Shown piece by piece: positions 7,539 to 19,602 of a stretch of DNA of 64,000 nt. The translations under genes were made by a program, and so were the position numbers. The notes below the pieces were generated by a model, which had not been told where the DNA came from, did not search any database, and saw nothing but the letters and a program-made list of their open reading frames with translations. Source of the DNA: Tsukamurella paurometabola DSM 20162 (GTDB lineage: Bacteria; Actinomycetota; Actinomycetes; Mycobacteriales; Mycobacteriaceae); the NCBI RefSeq assembly GCF_000092225.1, contig NC_014158.1:3038001-3102000 (forward strand), in the 5' to 3' direction. Position 1 is the stretch's first letter; the number at the start of each line of letters is the position of its first letter.

Positions 7539-9662
7539 GTGTCCACCGACCAACACCTGTCCCCCGGCGCACACACCCCACTGGGCGCCACTCCGCAGCC
7601 CGGCGGCGTGAACTTCGCCGTCCACGCGCCCGACGCCACCGACGTGTGGGTGGGGCTGATCGACGACGACGGTGCCGAACGCCGGCTACGGCTGCCCGCG
7701 CAGACTGCGGGCGTCCACCATGGCTTCGTCGCCGGAATCGGTGAGGGCGCGCGCTACTGCCTGCGAGCCGCGGGTCCATGGGCACCCGAGCGCGGGATAC
7801 GGTTCAACCCGAACAAGGCCCTCATCGATCCGTACGCCCGTCGCATCAGCGGCCGGCTCGGCGATGCGACCGCCCTGCTCCCGCACGACCAGGACGGCGC
7901 GCCGTCGGCCATCGACTCGCTCCCGGACATCCCCCTGTCCGTGGTCACCGGTCCTCCCGCGCCGCCGGAGGCCGGGCCGCGCGTGCCCTGGGACCGCACG
8001 CTGATCTGCGAGCTGCACGTCGGCTCCTACACGGCGCGGCATCCCGGCGTCCCCGACGAACTGCGCGGCACCTACCTCGGCCTCGCACAGCCCGCGGTGC
8101 TCGACCACCTACGCCGCATCGGGGTCACGGCCGTCGAACTGCTGCCCGTCCAGGCGTGCCTCACCGAACCCGGCGTGCGGGCCCGCGGCATGCGAAACCA
8201 CTGGGGCTATTCGACGGGCGCCTACTTCGCCCCGGATCCGCGGTTCGCCGCCCAGCCCGGACGTGAGGTCGAGGAGTTCGCCACCATGGTCTCGGCCCTG
8301 CATTCGGCCGGCCTCGAAGTGCTCCTCGACGTGGTCTACAACCACACCGCCGAATCGGCGGCCGATGGTCCGTCGTTGTCCTGGCGCGGTCTCGACGCCC
8401 CCGGCTACTACCTGCTCGACGGCGGCGAGGACCTCGATTACACCGGATGCGGCAATACCGTCGATTGCGCCTCGCCTGCGGCACTGCGGATGGTGCTCGA
8501 CAGCCTCCGGTACTGGTGCCAGAGCTTCGGAGTGGACGGATTCCGGTTCGACCTCGCGAGCGTGCTCGGCCGCGGTCGCACGGCGACCGGCCCACAGGGC
8601 CCGGCGATTCCGTTCGATCACCGCGCTCCGCTCCTGTCCGCCATCGCCGCCGATCCGGTGCTCGCCACCCGCAAGTTGATCGCCGAGCCGTGGGATGCGA
8701 CCGCCGAAGGCTACCGGGTAGGTGGCTTCCCGCCGGTATGGGCGGAATGGAACGACCGCTACCGCGACACGGTGCGCGCCTTCTTCGCCGGTGGTAGCAC
8801 CGTGGGCGACCTCGCCTCCCGGGTGTCCGGCAGTCAGGACCTGTTCGGGGCGCCGGGACGCACCCCGTTCTCCTCGATCAACTTCGTCACCGCCCACGAC
8901 GGATTCACCGCCCGCGACGTGGTCTCGTACGAGCGCAAGCACAACGAGGCCAATGGCGAGAACGACCGGGACGGCACCGACAACAACCACTCGGTCAATC
9001 ACGGATTCGAAGGCGGCACCACCGATCCCGCGATCCTCGCTGCGCGCGCCCGGCATGTGCGTGCGCTGCTGGCCACCTTGCTGCTGTCCACCGGCACCCC
9101 GATGCTGCTCGGCGGCGACGAGATGGGGCACACCCAGTACGGCAACAACAACGCCTACTGCGTGCCCGAGGATGCCGCGGCGGCCGACGCCTACGCCATC
9201 GATTGGGACGCCGCCGACTCCGACCTCACCGCGTTCGTCGCCCGGGTCACAGCGGTCCGCCGCGCGACGCCGGTGCTGCGGCAACACGAGTTCTTCGGCG
9301 GCCGGCTCACCCGGAGCGGGGAGCCCGACCTCGCGTGGTTCGGTGCCGACGGCGCGCAGATGCCCGGCGACGCCTGGCAATCACCGGATGAGCGCACCCT
9401 GCAGGCCTGGGTCGACGGTTCCGATGTCCGCTCCCCCAGCCACGACCGGTCGGTGCCCGACAAGGACGCGCTCATCGTGTGGCATTCGGGCGACGAGGCG
9501 ACCACGGTGACGCTCGGCGCACCGCAATCGTGTTCGCACGGATGGGAACTCATCGTCGACACGGCGCAGCCCACCGGTGAACCCGCGGGCGACCCGCGGT
9601 TCGCCGCGCGCGCCGAGGTCACCCTCACCGGCCCCACCGTGCTGGTCTTCCAGGAGGCGTGA
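7539..9662 (+). CDS. glgX: glycogen debranching enzyme GlgX (GH13)
   Basis: This 707-residue isoamylase-type enzyme hydrolyses alpha-1,6 branches of glycogen or limit dextrin in the cytoplasm. It has an N-terminal CBM48-like domain (PGGVNFAVHAPDAT), then the GH13 barrel: LLDVVYNHT (region I), GFRFDLASVLG with the nucleophile Asp, LIAEPWD with the acid Glu, and FVTAHDGF with the third Asp. The GTG start at 7539 lies 49 bp from the divergent ABC ATPase start. No other glycogen or trehalose gene is near. It interrupts what is otherwise a continuous mycobacterial gene order between the ABC ATPase and serB. Confidence 0.95.
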   Translation: MSTDQHLSPGAHTPLGATPQPGGVNFAVHAPDATDVWVGLIDDDGAERRLRLPAQTAGVHHGFVAGIGEGARYCLRAAGPWAPERGIRFNPNKALIDPYARRISGRLGDATALLPHDQDGAPSAIDSLPDIPLSVVTGPPAPPEAGPRVPWDRTLICELHVGSYTARHPGVPDELRGTYLGLAQPAVLDHLRRIGVTAVELLPVQACLTEPGVRARGMRNHWGYSTGAYFAPDPRFAAQPGREVEEFATMVSALHSAGLEVLLDVVYNHTAESAADGPSLSWRGLDAPGYYLLDGGEDLDYTGCGNTVDCASPAALRMVLDSLRYWCQSFGVDGFRFDLASVLGRGRTATGPQGPAIPFDHRAPLLSAIAADPVLATRKLIAEPWDATAEGYRVGGFPPVWAEWNDRYRDTVRAFFAGGSTVGDLASRVSGSQDLFGAPGRTPFSSINFVTAHDGFTARDVVSYERKHNEANGENDRDGTDNNHSVNHGFEGGTTDPAILAARARHVRALLATLLLSTGTPMLLGGDEMGHTQYGNNNAYCVPEDAAAADAYAIDWDAADSDLTAFVARVTAVRRATPVLRQHEFFGGRLTRSGEPDLAWFGADGAQMPGDAWQSPDERTLQAWVDGSDVRSPSHDRSVPDKDALIVWHSGDEATTVTLGAPQSCSHGWELIVDTAQPTGEPAGDPRFAARAEVTLTGPTVLVFQEA

Positions 9663-9673
9663 GCGGCCGCGGG

Positions 9674-12126
<2,453 letters not shown>

Positions 12127-12180
12127 CGTCGGGACGCTAGCGGCATCGGGTGACGCGCGGATGGCCGTCCCGGAAACGCC

Positions 12181-12213
12181 GAACGGCGCCTCCCGCAGTG
12201 GGAGGCGCCGTTC
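12181..12213 (-). terminator. hairpin terminator after ctaD
   Basis: A perfect 14-bp inverted repeat (GAACGGCGCCTCCC with its complement) flanks a 5-nt loop. It lies 20 bp past the ctaD stop and before the next gene on the same strand. No clear T-run follows, as is common in actinobacteria. Confidence 0.8.
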
Positions 12214-12232
12214 GCTGAGTGCGTGCGCAGGG

Positions 12233-13978
12233 CTAGATGTCGCCCTTGCCGCTGCTGACCCGTTCGGTGTCGATCTCGGATTTGTGGCCGGGTCCCACGT
12301 GGGCCTCGGTCCGTATCCGTTCGATCATGTGCGGGTAGTGCAGCTCGAACGCCGGGCGCTCCGAACGGATCCGGGGCAGCTCGGTGAAGTTGTGCCGCGG
12401 CGGCGGGCAGCTGGTGGCCCACTCGAGGCTGTTGCCGAAGCCCCACGGGTCGTCGACCGTGACGACCTCGCCGTAGCGGTAGCTCTTGAAGACGTTCCAC
12501 ACGAAGGGCAGGGTCGAGGCGCCCAGGATGAACGCACCCACGGTCGAGATGCGGTTGAGCGTGGTGAAACCGTCGGACGCGAGGTAGTCGGCGTAACGGC
12601 GCGGCATGCCCTCGGCGCCCAGCCAGTGCTGGACCAGGAAGGTCATGTGGAAGCCGATGAAGGTGAGCCAGAAGTGCCAGCGGCCGAGCCCCTCGTCGAG
12701 CAGGCGGCCCGTCATCTTCGGGAACCAGAAGTAGATGCCGGCGTAGGTCGCGAACACGATGGTGCCGAAGAGCACGTAGTGGAAGTGGGCAACCACGAAG
12801 TAGGTGTCGGAGACCGCGAAGTCGAGCGGCGGCGAGGCCAGCAGCACACCGGTCAGACCACCGAAGAGGAAGGTCACGACGAAGCCGATGGAGAACAGCA
12901 TCGGCGATTCGAAAGTTATCCGCCCCTTCCACATCGTGAATATCCAGTTGAAGAATTTCACGCCCGTTGGCACGGCGATCAGGAAGGTCATGAAGCTGAA
13001 GAAGGGCAGCAGCACGGCGCCGGTGGCGTACATGTGGTGCGCCCACACTGCCACGGACAGCGCGGCGATCGCGAGGGTCGCCAGCACCAGGCCGCTGTAA
13101 CCGAAGATCGGCTTGCGGCTGAACACCGGGAAGATTTCCGAGACGATGCCGAAGAAGGGCAGCGCGATGATGTACACCTCGGGGTGTCCGAAGAACCAGA
13201 ACAGGTGCTGCCACAGGATCACGCCGCCGTTGGCGGGGTCGTAGATGTGGGCGCCGAATTGGCGGTCGGCCTCCAGCCCCATGAGCGCTGCGGTGAGCAG
13301 CGGGAAGGCGAGGAGGATCAGCACCGAGGTCACCAGGATGTTCCAGGTGAAGATCGGCATACGGAACATGGTCATACCCGGGGCGCGCATGCAGACCACG
13401 GTGGTCACCATGTTGACGGCGCCGAGGATGGTGCCGAGGCCACCGACCGCGAGGCCCATGATCCACAGGTCGGCGCCGGGGCCGGGCGAGTGGAGGGCGT
13501 CGGTCAGCGGGGTGTAGGCGGTCCAGCCGAAGTCGGCGGCACCACCGGGGGAGATGAAGCCGGAGATCACCATGATCGCGCCGAACACGAACAGCCAGTA
13601 GCCGAAGGCGTTCAGTCGGGGGAAGGCCACGTCGGGCGCGCCGATCTGCAGTGGCAGCACGAAGTTCGCGAAGCCGATCACGATCGGGGTCGCGTACAGC
13701 AGCAGCATCACGGTGCCGTGCATGGTGAACAGCTGGTTGAACTGCTCGGTGGAGAGGAACTGCAGGCCGGGTTCGGCGAGCTCGGCGCGCATCAGCAGCG
13801 CCATCAGGCCGCCGATGAGGAAGAACGCGAAGCACGTGACGATGTACATGATGCCCAGCGTCTTGTGATCGGTCGTCGTCACCAGCTTGTAGATGAACGA
13901 CCCCTTGGGCCCGGTCCGCTGCGGATACGGACGCTCGGCGGTCACCTCGACTGCCGGACGATGCGCTTGCGCGGTCAC
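12233..13978 (-). CDS. ctaD: cytochrome c oxidase subunit I
   Basis: This is the catalytic haem-copper subunit of the aa3 terminal oxidase, with about 12 membrane helices over 581 residues. Ligands visible are FTMHGTVM (haem a His), [11 protein letters not shown] (CuB His cross-linked to Tyr), VAVWAHHMY (two CuB His) and [11 protein letters not shown] (haem a3 and a His). SDTYFVV and the K- and D-channel regions look normal. The GTG start at 13978 has a strong AGGAGG site 7 nt upstream. It is syntenic with Rv3043c. The other oxidase subunits are encoded elsewhere, as is usual in this group. Confidence 0.97.
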   Translation of the reverse strand: MTAQAHRPAVEVTAERPYPQRTGPKGSFIYKLVTTTDHKTLGIMYIVTCFAFFLIGGLMALLMRAELAEPGLQFLSTEQFNQLFTMHGTVMLLLYATPIVIGFANFVLPLQIGAPDVAFPRLNAFGYWLFVFGAIMVISGFISPGGAADFGWTAYTPLTDALHSPGPGADLWIMGLAVGGLGTILGAVNMVTTVVCMRAPGMTMFRMPIFTWNILVTSVLILLAFPLLTAALMGLEADRQFGAHIYDPANGGVILWQHLFWFFGHPEVYIIALPFFGIVSEIFPVFSRKPIFGYSGLVLATLAIAALSVAVWAHHMYATGAVLLPFFSFMTFLIAVPTGVKFFNWIFTMWKGRITFESPMLFSIGFVVTFLFGGLTGVLLASPPLDFAVSDTYFVVAHFHYVLFGTIVFATYAGIYFWFPKMTGRLLDEGLGRWHFWLTFIGFHMTFLVQHWLGAEGMPRRYADYLASDGFTTLNRISTVGAFILGASTLPFVWNVFKSYRYGEVVTVDDPWGFGNSLEWATSCPPPRHNFTELPRIRSERPAFELHYPHMIERIRTEAHVGPGHKSEIDTERVSSGKGDI

Positions 13979-14234
13979 AAATCCTCCTGCCCTGGGCCGG
14001 TCGATACCGCGGCTGTCGGTACCGGCCTAAAGCCTCTTCATTCAGGTCTATCGCGGGACGTTCGCTCACGGCGGACGCCACGCTTCACGGGTAAGCGTAG
14101 CCCCTCGCCCCCGCACTTGTCCCTGCGGTCCTACTCTGCGTCGTACTCGCGTCGCGCCGGAGCGGGATCGGGGGCGGACGACGCCGCTCCTGCTAGCGTG
14201 GCGCACGTTCGGAACGACAGGTGAGGGCGGTGCC

Positions 14235-15173
14235 GTGAGCAGGGCGAGTAGATCGATGCGGATGGTCGCGATGGCTGCCGCTGCGATGGCCGCAGTGTCC
14301 GCATGCGGCGGCCAGGAGCCCATCCAGCAGCCCTTCGCCTCGATCGCGACGACCACCACCCGACTCGCCTCGGCGAACATCATCGGGCTCGACCGCAAGG
14401 CGGATCAGGCGTGCGCCGCTCCCCTCGCGGGCACCGCGGCCCCGGCCAGCATCGTCGTCGCGGATCCGGATCTGCTCGATGGTCTCTGCGCCCTCGGCCT
14501 GCAGAACCGGGTGAAGGCAGTGGGCGGCGCGGTCCCGTCGTATCTCGGCGGCACGCTCGCGAAGGTCCCGCAGCTCGGCGACGGTGCACAGGCGGACCTG
14601 GTGGTGGGGACCGACCGGTCGGGGGAGGCGAACCGCAGGGCTGGTCGTGCCGTTGTCGTGCCGTCCCCGAGCGCGGACTGGCGTCGCAGCTTCCTCGCGC
14701 TGGCCGATGCGGTGCGCTTGCCGGCCGAGGCGCGAAGTGTGCTGGACCGCTATCAGCGGGACGTCGCCGACGCGACGCTCAAGATCGACGCCATCCACAA
14801 CGTGGTCTCGCTCGTCCGGTTCACCGCCGACAAGCGGTCGTTGGCCGAGGGGACGGCGCCGCTGGCCGCTCAGGTGCTCTCGGATCTGCGGGTGGCACGC
14901 CCCGAACCGCAACGCAAGGCCGAGCCCGTGCTCATGCGTGACGGTGATTTCTCCGCCGCCGAAGGCGACCTCATCTACGTGGGGTATCAGGGCGAACAGG
15001 GTCGCGACTTCGGCATGGAGCAGATGACCTCGAAGTCCTGGAAGGACCTGCGCGCGGTGACCGCGAAGCGCCAGCTCCTGGTGGAGGACTCGTCGTGGTT
15101 CTCGGCGGGCGGCCCGGTGGCAGCCGGGATCGTGGTCCACGACGTCACGAACACCATCAAAGCCTCATCCTGA
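14235..15173 (+). CDS. fecB: FecB-like periplasmic iron-siderophore binding lipoprotein
   Basis: This is a 312-residue lipoprotein with signal peptide and lipobox VSAC, whose mature part has the bi-lobed periplasmic binding fold of class III (ASIVVADPDLL, VGGAVPSYLGG, VVGTDRSGEAN). It corresponds to FecB (Rv3044), which lies divergently next to ctaD in M. tuberculosis exactly as here. That protein has been linked to siderophore binding and cell-envelope integrity. The GTG at 14235 follows a GAGGGCGG ribosome site. No permease or ATPase is adjacent, so it would have to feed an importer elsewhere or act alone. Confidence 0.86.
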   Translation: MSRASRSMRMVAMAAAAMAAVSACGGQEPIQQPFASIATTTTRLASANIIGLDRKADQACAAPLAGTAAPASIVVADPDLLDGLCALGLQNRVKAVGGAVPSYLGGTLAKVPQLGDGAQADLVVGTDRSGEANRRAGRAVVVPSPSADWRRSFLALADAVRLPAEARSVLDRYQRDVADATLKIDAIHNVVSLVRFTADKRSLAEGTAPLAAQVLSDLRVARPEPQRKAEPVLMRDGDFSAAEGDLIYVGYQGEQGRDFGMEQMTSKSWKDLRAVTAKRQLLVEDSSWFSAGGPVAAGIVVHDVTNTIKASS

Positions 15174-15428
15174 CATCGCGACTCGTCACATTTTCCCCGT
15201 GACGCGCCTCACAGCGCTGCGGTAAAAGCGCTGGCCCGAAGCTCGGTGTACATGTGTTCACGGTTTCAGCGCGCAAGACCCTTCATTCATGCTTGTCGCA
15301 AGTGATAGCCTGAGGGCAGTTCAATCTCACGCACGGCTTCTACCTGCAGAAACTCTTGTGGGATTCCCCACAGGATCACAGGGAAAAGTGCAGGCACACG
15401 AGCCGCAGCGTGTATCAGGAAAGGACCG
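15174..15428 (+). promoter_or_regulatory. intergenic region with three inverted repeats upstream of the diiron oxygenase
   Basis: This 255-bp gap holds CGTCAC-N9-GTGACG (15184-15204), CAGCGCT-N8-AGCGCTG (15212-15233, a possible fecB terminator) and TGTGGG-ATTC-CCCACA (15357-15372), the last about 57 bp before the ATG. The ribosome site is AGGAAAGGA just before 15429. I see no confident -35/-10 pair. Confidence 0.45.
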
Positions 15429-16451
15429 ATGATGGCTCTGCTGAACATGCCGCGAGTGACGCACATGGCCCGTATGCGTGGTCGCTCGTTCCCGGGTCAG
15501 ACCGAGTACGAGCAGACGCTCAACGACCTGTCGGAAGCGTCGGTGCGGCGCAACTTCGACCCGTACGTCGACATCGATTGGGATTCGCCCGAGCTGGCGA
15601 TCACCCCGGACGATCCGCGCTGGGTGTGCAACCCGCGTTTCGACCCGATCGGCCGTCACCCCTGGTACCAGGCCCAGCCGCTGGAGAAGCAGATCGAGAT
15701 CGGCATGTGGCGTCAGGCCAATGTCGCGAAGGTCGGCCTGCAGTTCGAGTCGATCCTGATCCGCGGCATCATGCAGTACACCGCTGTGCAGCCGAACAAC
15801 TCCCCCGAGTTCCGCTACGCCACGCACGAGGCGAAAGAGGAGTGCCAGCACACGCTGATGTTCCAGGAGTTCGTCAACCGCACCGGCATGGATGTGCCCG
15901 GTGGCGCGTGGTGGTTCCGACGCCTGTCGCCGATCATCCCGCTGGCGGCCACCACGTTCCCGAACATCTTCTACATGGGCGTGCTCGGCGGCGAGGAGCC
16001 GATCGACCACCTCCAGAAGCAGTTCCTGCGCTCTGCGGATACGCAGCACCCGGCCATGACCGCGGTGATGCAGATCCACGTGGCCGAGGAGGCCCGCCAC
16101 ATCTCGTTCGCGCACCAACTGCTCGAGCACAAGATCCCCACCCGCGGCCCGATCCCCCGCTTCCTGCTGTCACTGGCACTGCCTCTGGTGATGCGCATCC
16201 TGCTCGGCGCGATCATGGTTCCGCCGCGCCAGTTCTGGGACACCTTCGATATCCCGCGGTCGGTCAAGAAGGACATCTTCTGGCGCTCGCCCGAGTCGAA
16301 GGCCATGCGCCAGGAGGTCTTCGGCGATGTGCGGCTGCTGGCCGAGCGCACCAACCTGCTGAACCCGGTCTCGCGCATCCTGTGGCGCGTGCTCGGAATT
16401 CACGGCCGGGTCTCGCGTTTCCGCAGCGAACCGTCTTACGCTGCGCAGTAG
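15429..16451 (+). CDS. AurF-like diiron oxygenase
   Basis: This 340-residue ferritin-like carboxylate-bridged diiron protein resembles the AurF family (p-aminobenzoate N-oxygenase type). The metal-binding helices carry LQFESILIRG, THEAKEECQHTLMF (ExxxxxH-like), GEEPIDHL and HVAEEARHISFAHQ (ExxxxEExRH), enough Glu and His for two irons. A C-terminal hydrophobic stretch (LLSLALPLVMRILLG) may touch the membrane. Two ATG codons are in tandem at 15429, preceded by AGGAAAGGA. The next gene encodes a ferredoxin-fused reductase that could supply electrons. The substrate is not known; a hydroxylase or N-oxygenase role is inference. Confidence 0.82.
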   Translation: MMALLNMPRVTHMARMRGRSFPGQTEYEQTLNDLSEASVRRNFDPYVDIDWDSPELAITPDDPRWVCNPRFDPIGRHPWYQAQPLEKQIEIGMWRQANVAKVGLQFESILIRGIMQYTAVQPNNSPEFRYATHEAKEECQHTLMFQEFVNRTGMDVPGGAWWFRRLSPIIPLAATTFPNIFYMGVLGGEEPIDHLQKQFLRSADTQHPAMTAVMQIHVAEEARHISFAHQLLEHKIPTRGPIPRFLLSLALPLVMRILLGAIMVPPRQFWDTFDIPRSVKKDIFWRSPESKAMRQEVFGDVRLLAERTNLLNPVSRILWRVLGIHGRVSRFRSEPSYAAQ

Positions 16452-16472
16452 CCCCGACTCAGCCCCAACAAT

Positions 16473-16500
16473 CCGGCTCGGCGGTCATCCGCCGAGCCGG
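16473..16500 (+). terminator. strong hairpin between oxygenase and reductase genes
   Basis: A perfect 12-bp stem (CCGGCTCGGCGG and its complement) with a TCAT loop lies 22 bp after the oxygenase stop and 35 bp before the reductase ATG. There is no T-run. It may terminate partly or stabilise the upstream mRNA so the two products are made in unequal amounts. Confidence 0.55.
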
Positions 16501-16535
16501 ACCCGTATGACCGGAGAAAACCGGAGAGGCGAACC

Positions 16536-18068
16536 ATGCCCCACGTGATCACCCAGTCCTGCTGCAGCGACGCGGCCTGCACCTTCGCCTGCCCGGTGAA
16601 CTGCATCCACCCGACGCCCGACGAGCCGGGCTTCGCCACCGCCGAGATGCTGTACGTGGACCCCACCACGTGCGTCGATTGCGGCGCATGCGTGACGGCG
16701 TGCCCGGTGGACGCGATCGGGCCCGCGCACCGCTTGCCCGAGGAGCACAAGGTCTACATCGAGATCAACCGGTCGTTGGCCGCGGCGGATCCGGCGAACT
16801 CCTCGCTCGGCGGCCCGAACCCGCAGGCCCGCAGCCGGCCGCCGATGGCGCATACGGTTCCCCCGAAGCAGCTCCCGATCCCCGATGGCACCGTGGTCAG
16901 CGTGGGCGTGATCGGCAGTGGTCCGGCCGCCATGTACGCGGCCGATGAACTGCTGCGCTGGGAGGGCGTCACCGTCGACGTCTACGAGAAGCTCTCGACG
17001 CCCTACGGCCTGGCCCGCTTCGGCGTGGCGCCCGACCACACCCGCACCCGCAAGGTGTCGGGGCTGTTCGACAAGGTGGCGGCCGACCCGAACTTCCACA
17101 TCCACCTCAACACCGAGGTGGGACGCGACATCTCCCTCGAGGAGCTGCGCCGCCGGCACGACGCGATCATCGTCGCCGTCGGGGCGAGCACCGATAAGAA
17201 GCTGGGTATTCCGGGCGAGGAACTCCCGAACGTGCGCAGCGCGACCGACTTCGTGGCTTGGTACAACGGCCATCCTGAGCACCGCGGTGACGACGTGGAC
17301 CTCAGTCACGACCGCATCGTGATCATCGGCAACGGCAACGTGGCGCTGGATGCGGCCCGGATCCTCACCGCTGAGCCGGAGGAGCTCGAAGGCACCACCA
17401 TCTCGCCCGCCGCGCTCGCGGCACTGAAGAACTCGAAGGTCGAGGAGGTGGTGATCGTGGCCCGCCGCGGGCCCGAGCACGCCGCGTTCACCCTGCCCGA
17501 GGCGCTCGGCCTCGCGGATGAGCGCACCGTGATCGTGCATCCGGACCCGGATGTCGCCGAGTCCCTGGTCGCCGGCAGCGATTCCGAGCTGGTCTCGCAT
17601 AAGCTTCAGCTCCTGGAGTCGCTGGAGACGCAGTCCGACGCCTCGCGCCGCATCCGGCTCCGATTCCTCACCACGCCGGAGTCGATCGAGGACACCGGCG
17701 ACGGGCTGGTGCTGCACGCCAAGCACTCCGAGACCGGCGAGGCCATCGAGCTTCCGGTCGGCATGGTGTTCACGTCGGTCGGTTACCGGGGCGTGCCCGT
17801 CGAGGGGCTCCCGTTCGACGAGCGTCGGGCGGTGCTGCCGAACGAGGCCGGCAGGGTGCTCGGCGACGACGGCGCGCCGATCCCCGGCGTGTACGTGACG
17901 GGCTGGATCAAGCGCGGCCCGAACGGATTCATCGGCACGAACAAGACCGACTCGCAGGAGACGGTGGAGCGGTTCGCCGAGGACGTCGTCAGCGGTGTGG
18001 TCACGGGCCGGCCGCTGAGTTCGCGGGGCAAGCGCAAGCGCGCCCTGGGCCGGTTCCTCGGCGCGTAG
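16536..18068 (+). CDS. ferredoxin-fused ferredoxin/adrenodoxin-type NADP reductase (FprB-like)
   Basis: This 510-residue fusion has an N-terminal bacterial ferredoxin (about 1-75), with cysteines in CCSDAACTFACPVNC and CVDCGACVTACP. The C-terminal part is an adrenodoxin-reductase-like FAD/NADP enzyme with GSGPAAMYAADELL for FAD, VIIGNGNVALDAARIL for NADP and GWIKRGPNGFIGTNK near the flavin. Length and order match mycobacterial FprB. It would move electrons from NADPH through FAD to the iron-sulfur clusters. It lies 84 bp downstream of the AurF-like oxygenase on the same strand, suggesting it is that enzyme's electron donor, which is inference. Confidence 0.92.
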   Translation: MPHVITQSCCSDAACTFACPVNCIHPTPDEPGFATAEMLYVDPTTCVDCGACVTACPVDAIGPAHRLPEEHKVYIEINRSLAAADPANSSLGGPNPQARSRPPMAHTVPPKQLPIPDGTVVSVGVIGSGPAAMYAADELLRWEGVTVDVYEKLSTPYGLARFGVAPDHTRTRKVSGLFDKVAADPNFHIHLNTEVGRDISLEELRRRHDAIIVAVGASTDKKLGIPGEELPNVRSATDFVAWYNGHPEHRGDDVDLSHDRIVIIGNGNVALDAARILTAEPEELEGTTISPAALAALKNSKVEEVVIVARRGPEHAAFTLPEALGLADERTVIVHPDPDVAESLVAGSDSELVSHKLQLLESLETQSDASRRIRLRFLTTPESIEDTGDGLVLHAKHSETGEAIELPVGMVFTSVGYRGVPVEGLPFDERRAVLPNEAGRVLGDDGAPIPGVYVTGWIKRGPNGFIGTNKTDSQETVERFAEDVVSGVVTGRPLSSRGKRKRALGRFLGA

Positions 18069-18078
18069 TGTTCAGGCC

Positions 18079-19023
18079 GTGGCCTCCGCAGCGCACGGTG
18101 AACCGGTCGAGCTGACCGTCGACGAGCGCACCGTGCGCATCTCCAGCCCGGATCGGGTGTATTACCCGCGGATCGGCGCCACCAAGCTCGACGTGGTGCG
18201 CTACTACGAGGCGGTGCGCCCGGGCATCGTGCGGGCATTGCGCGAGCGGCCGACGATGCTGCATCGCTACCCGAAGGGCGTCGACGGCCCGAAGGTGCAC
18301 CAGAAGCGGATTCCCGCGGGTGCCCCGGACTGGCTGGAGACAGTGGAGATCTACTTCCCGCGGTTCGGACGGACGGCCGACGAGGTGGTGGTCACCGAGC
18401 TCGCCACCGTGATCTGGGCGGCGCAGATGTCCACGGTGGAGTTCCATCCGTGGAACTGCCGCCGCACCGATCTGGAGTGTCCGGACGAATGGCGGATCGA
18501 TCTCGATCCGATGCCGGACTGCCCGTGGGAGCGGGTGCAGCGGGTGGCCGGCGTGGTGCACGAGGTGCTCGACGAGCTGGGCATCCGCGGCTTCCCGAAG
18601 ACCTCCGGCGGCTCGGTTTTGCACATCTACGTGCGGATCTCGCCGTCGTGGACCTTCTCGCAGGTGCGGCGGGCGGCGCTGGCGTTCGCGCAGGAGGTGG
18701 AACGCCGCGTTCCGGACGATGTGACGACCGCGTGGTGGCGCAAGGAACGCGATCCGGCGGCGGTGTTCGTGGACTACAACCAGAACGCCCGCGATTACAC
18801 CATCGCCTGCGCGTACTCCCTGCGTGGCACGCCGATCGCGACCGCGTCTGCCCCGGTGACCTGGGACGAGGTGCCCGACGTGCACCCGGACGATTTCACG
18901 ATCCGCACGTTGCCCGCCCGCTTCGCCGAAGTGGGCGACCTGCATGCCGAGATCGACGAGGAGGCCTTCTCCCTCGAGCCGCTGATCGAGTGGGCGGACC
19001 GCGACGGCCTCCCCGACGACTAG
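18079..19023 (+). CDS. stand-alone LigD-type polymerase/primase domain protein
   Basis: This 314-residue protein is an archaeo-eukaryotic primase-type polymerase like the PolDom of LigD. The catalytic Asp pair is in WRIDLDPMP, the phosphate/nucleotide motif is TSGGSVLHIYVRI, and VFVDYNQNARDYTIACAYSLR carries the third acidic residue and the conserved Q-N-R. Ligase and nuclease domains are absent, and no ku gene is nearby. Mycobacteria have similar single-domain paralogues that add nucleotides during repair. The usual TSGSKGLH loop is altered to TSGGSVLH. The GTG start at 18079 lies 10 bp after the reductase gene. Confidence 0.87.
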   Translation: MASAAHGEPVELTVDERTVRISSPDRVYYPRIGATKLDVVRYYEAVRPGIVRALRERPTMLHRYPKGVDGPKVHQKRIPAGAPDWLETVEIYFPRFGRTADEVVVTELATVIWAAQMSTVEFHPWNCRRTDLECPDEWRIDLDPMPDCPWERVQRVAGVVHEVLDELGIRGFPKTSGGSVLHIYVRISPSWTFSQVRRAALAFAQEVERRVPDDVTTAWWRKERDPAAVFVDYNQNARDYTIACAYSLRGTPIATASAPVTWDEVPDVHPDDFTIRTLPARFAEVGDLHAEIDEEAFSLEPLIEWADRDGLPDD

Positions 19024-19083
19024 CTCCGAATCAGATCGATCCGAACGGTGGGCAGCCGTCCATGCGACGCCGAGCATGAGTCC

Positions 19084-19578
19084 ATGACCGTCACCGACGA
19101 ACTCCTCGCGAACAACGCCGCTTACGCCGAGTCCTTCTCCGGGCCGCTCCCTTTGCCTCCCGCCAAACATGTCGCCGTGGTCGCGTGCATGGACGCTCGC
19201 CTGGATGTCTACCGCGTGCTGGGCTTGAAAGAAGGTGAGGCGCATGTGATCCGCAACGCGGGCGGAGTGATCACCGAGGATCAGATTCGTTCACTCGCGA
19301 TCAGTCAGCGCCTACTCGGCACCACGGAGATCATCTTGATCCATCACACCGACTGCGGAATGCTCACCTTCACCGACGATCAGTTCAAGGCCGATATCCT
19401 TGCAGACACCGGGATCAAACCGGCGTGGGCCGCGGAGGCATTCGACGACCTGGAAGCCGATGTGCGGCAGTCGATCAAGCGGATCTCGTCCAGCCGGTTC
19501 ATTCCCGCGACCACCTCGCTGCGCGGATTCGTATTCGACGTGGCCACGGGCCGTCTGCACGAGGTGACACCCGACTAG
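19084..19578 (+). CDS. beta-class carbonic anhydrase
   Basis: This 164-residue cytoplasmic enzyme interconverts CO2 and bicarbonate. The zinc site is complete: Cys and the Asp-Arg dyad in ACMDARLD, then His and Cys in HHTDCGM. IRNAGG is the conserved structural motif. Its length suits the small mycobacterial type. The ATG at 19084 is preferred over an in-frame codon at 19048 because family similarity begins there. It ends 24 bp from the convergent membrane-protein gene. Confidence 0.93.
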   Translation: MTVTDELLANNAAYAESFSGPLPLPPAKHVAVVACMDARLDVYRVLGLKEGEAHVIRNAGGVITEDQIRSLAISQRLLGTTEIILIHHTDCGMLTFTDDQFKADILADTGIKPAWAAEAFDDLEADVRQSIKRISSSRFIPATTSLRGFVFDVATGRLHEVTPD

Positions 19579-19602
19579 CGGACGATTGCCTGCCGTCGCG
19601 TC

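Noticed and set aside
7490-7639. N-terminal extension of the ABC ATPase to ATG 7639
   Set aside because: It would overlap the divergent glgX start, is low complexity, and a well-placed ribosome site supports GTG 7489.
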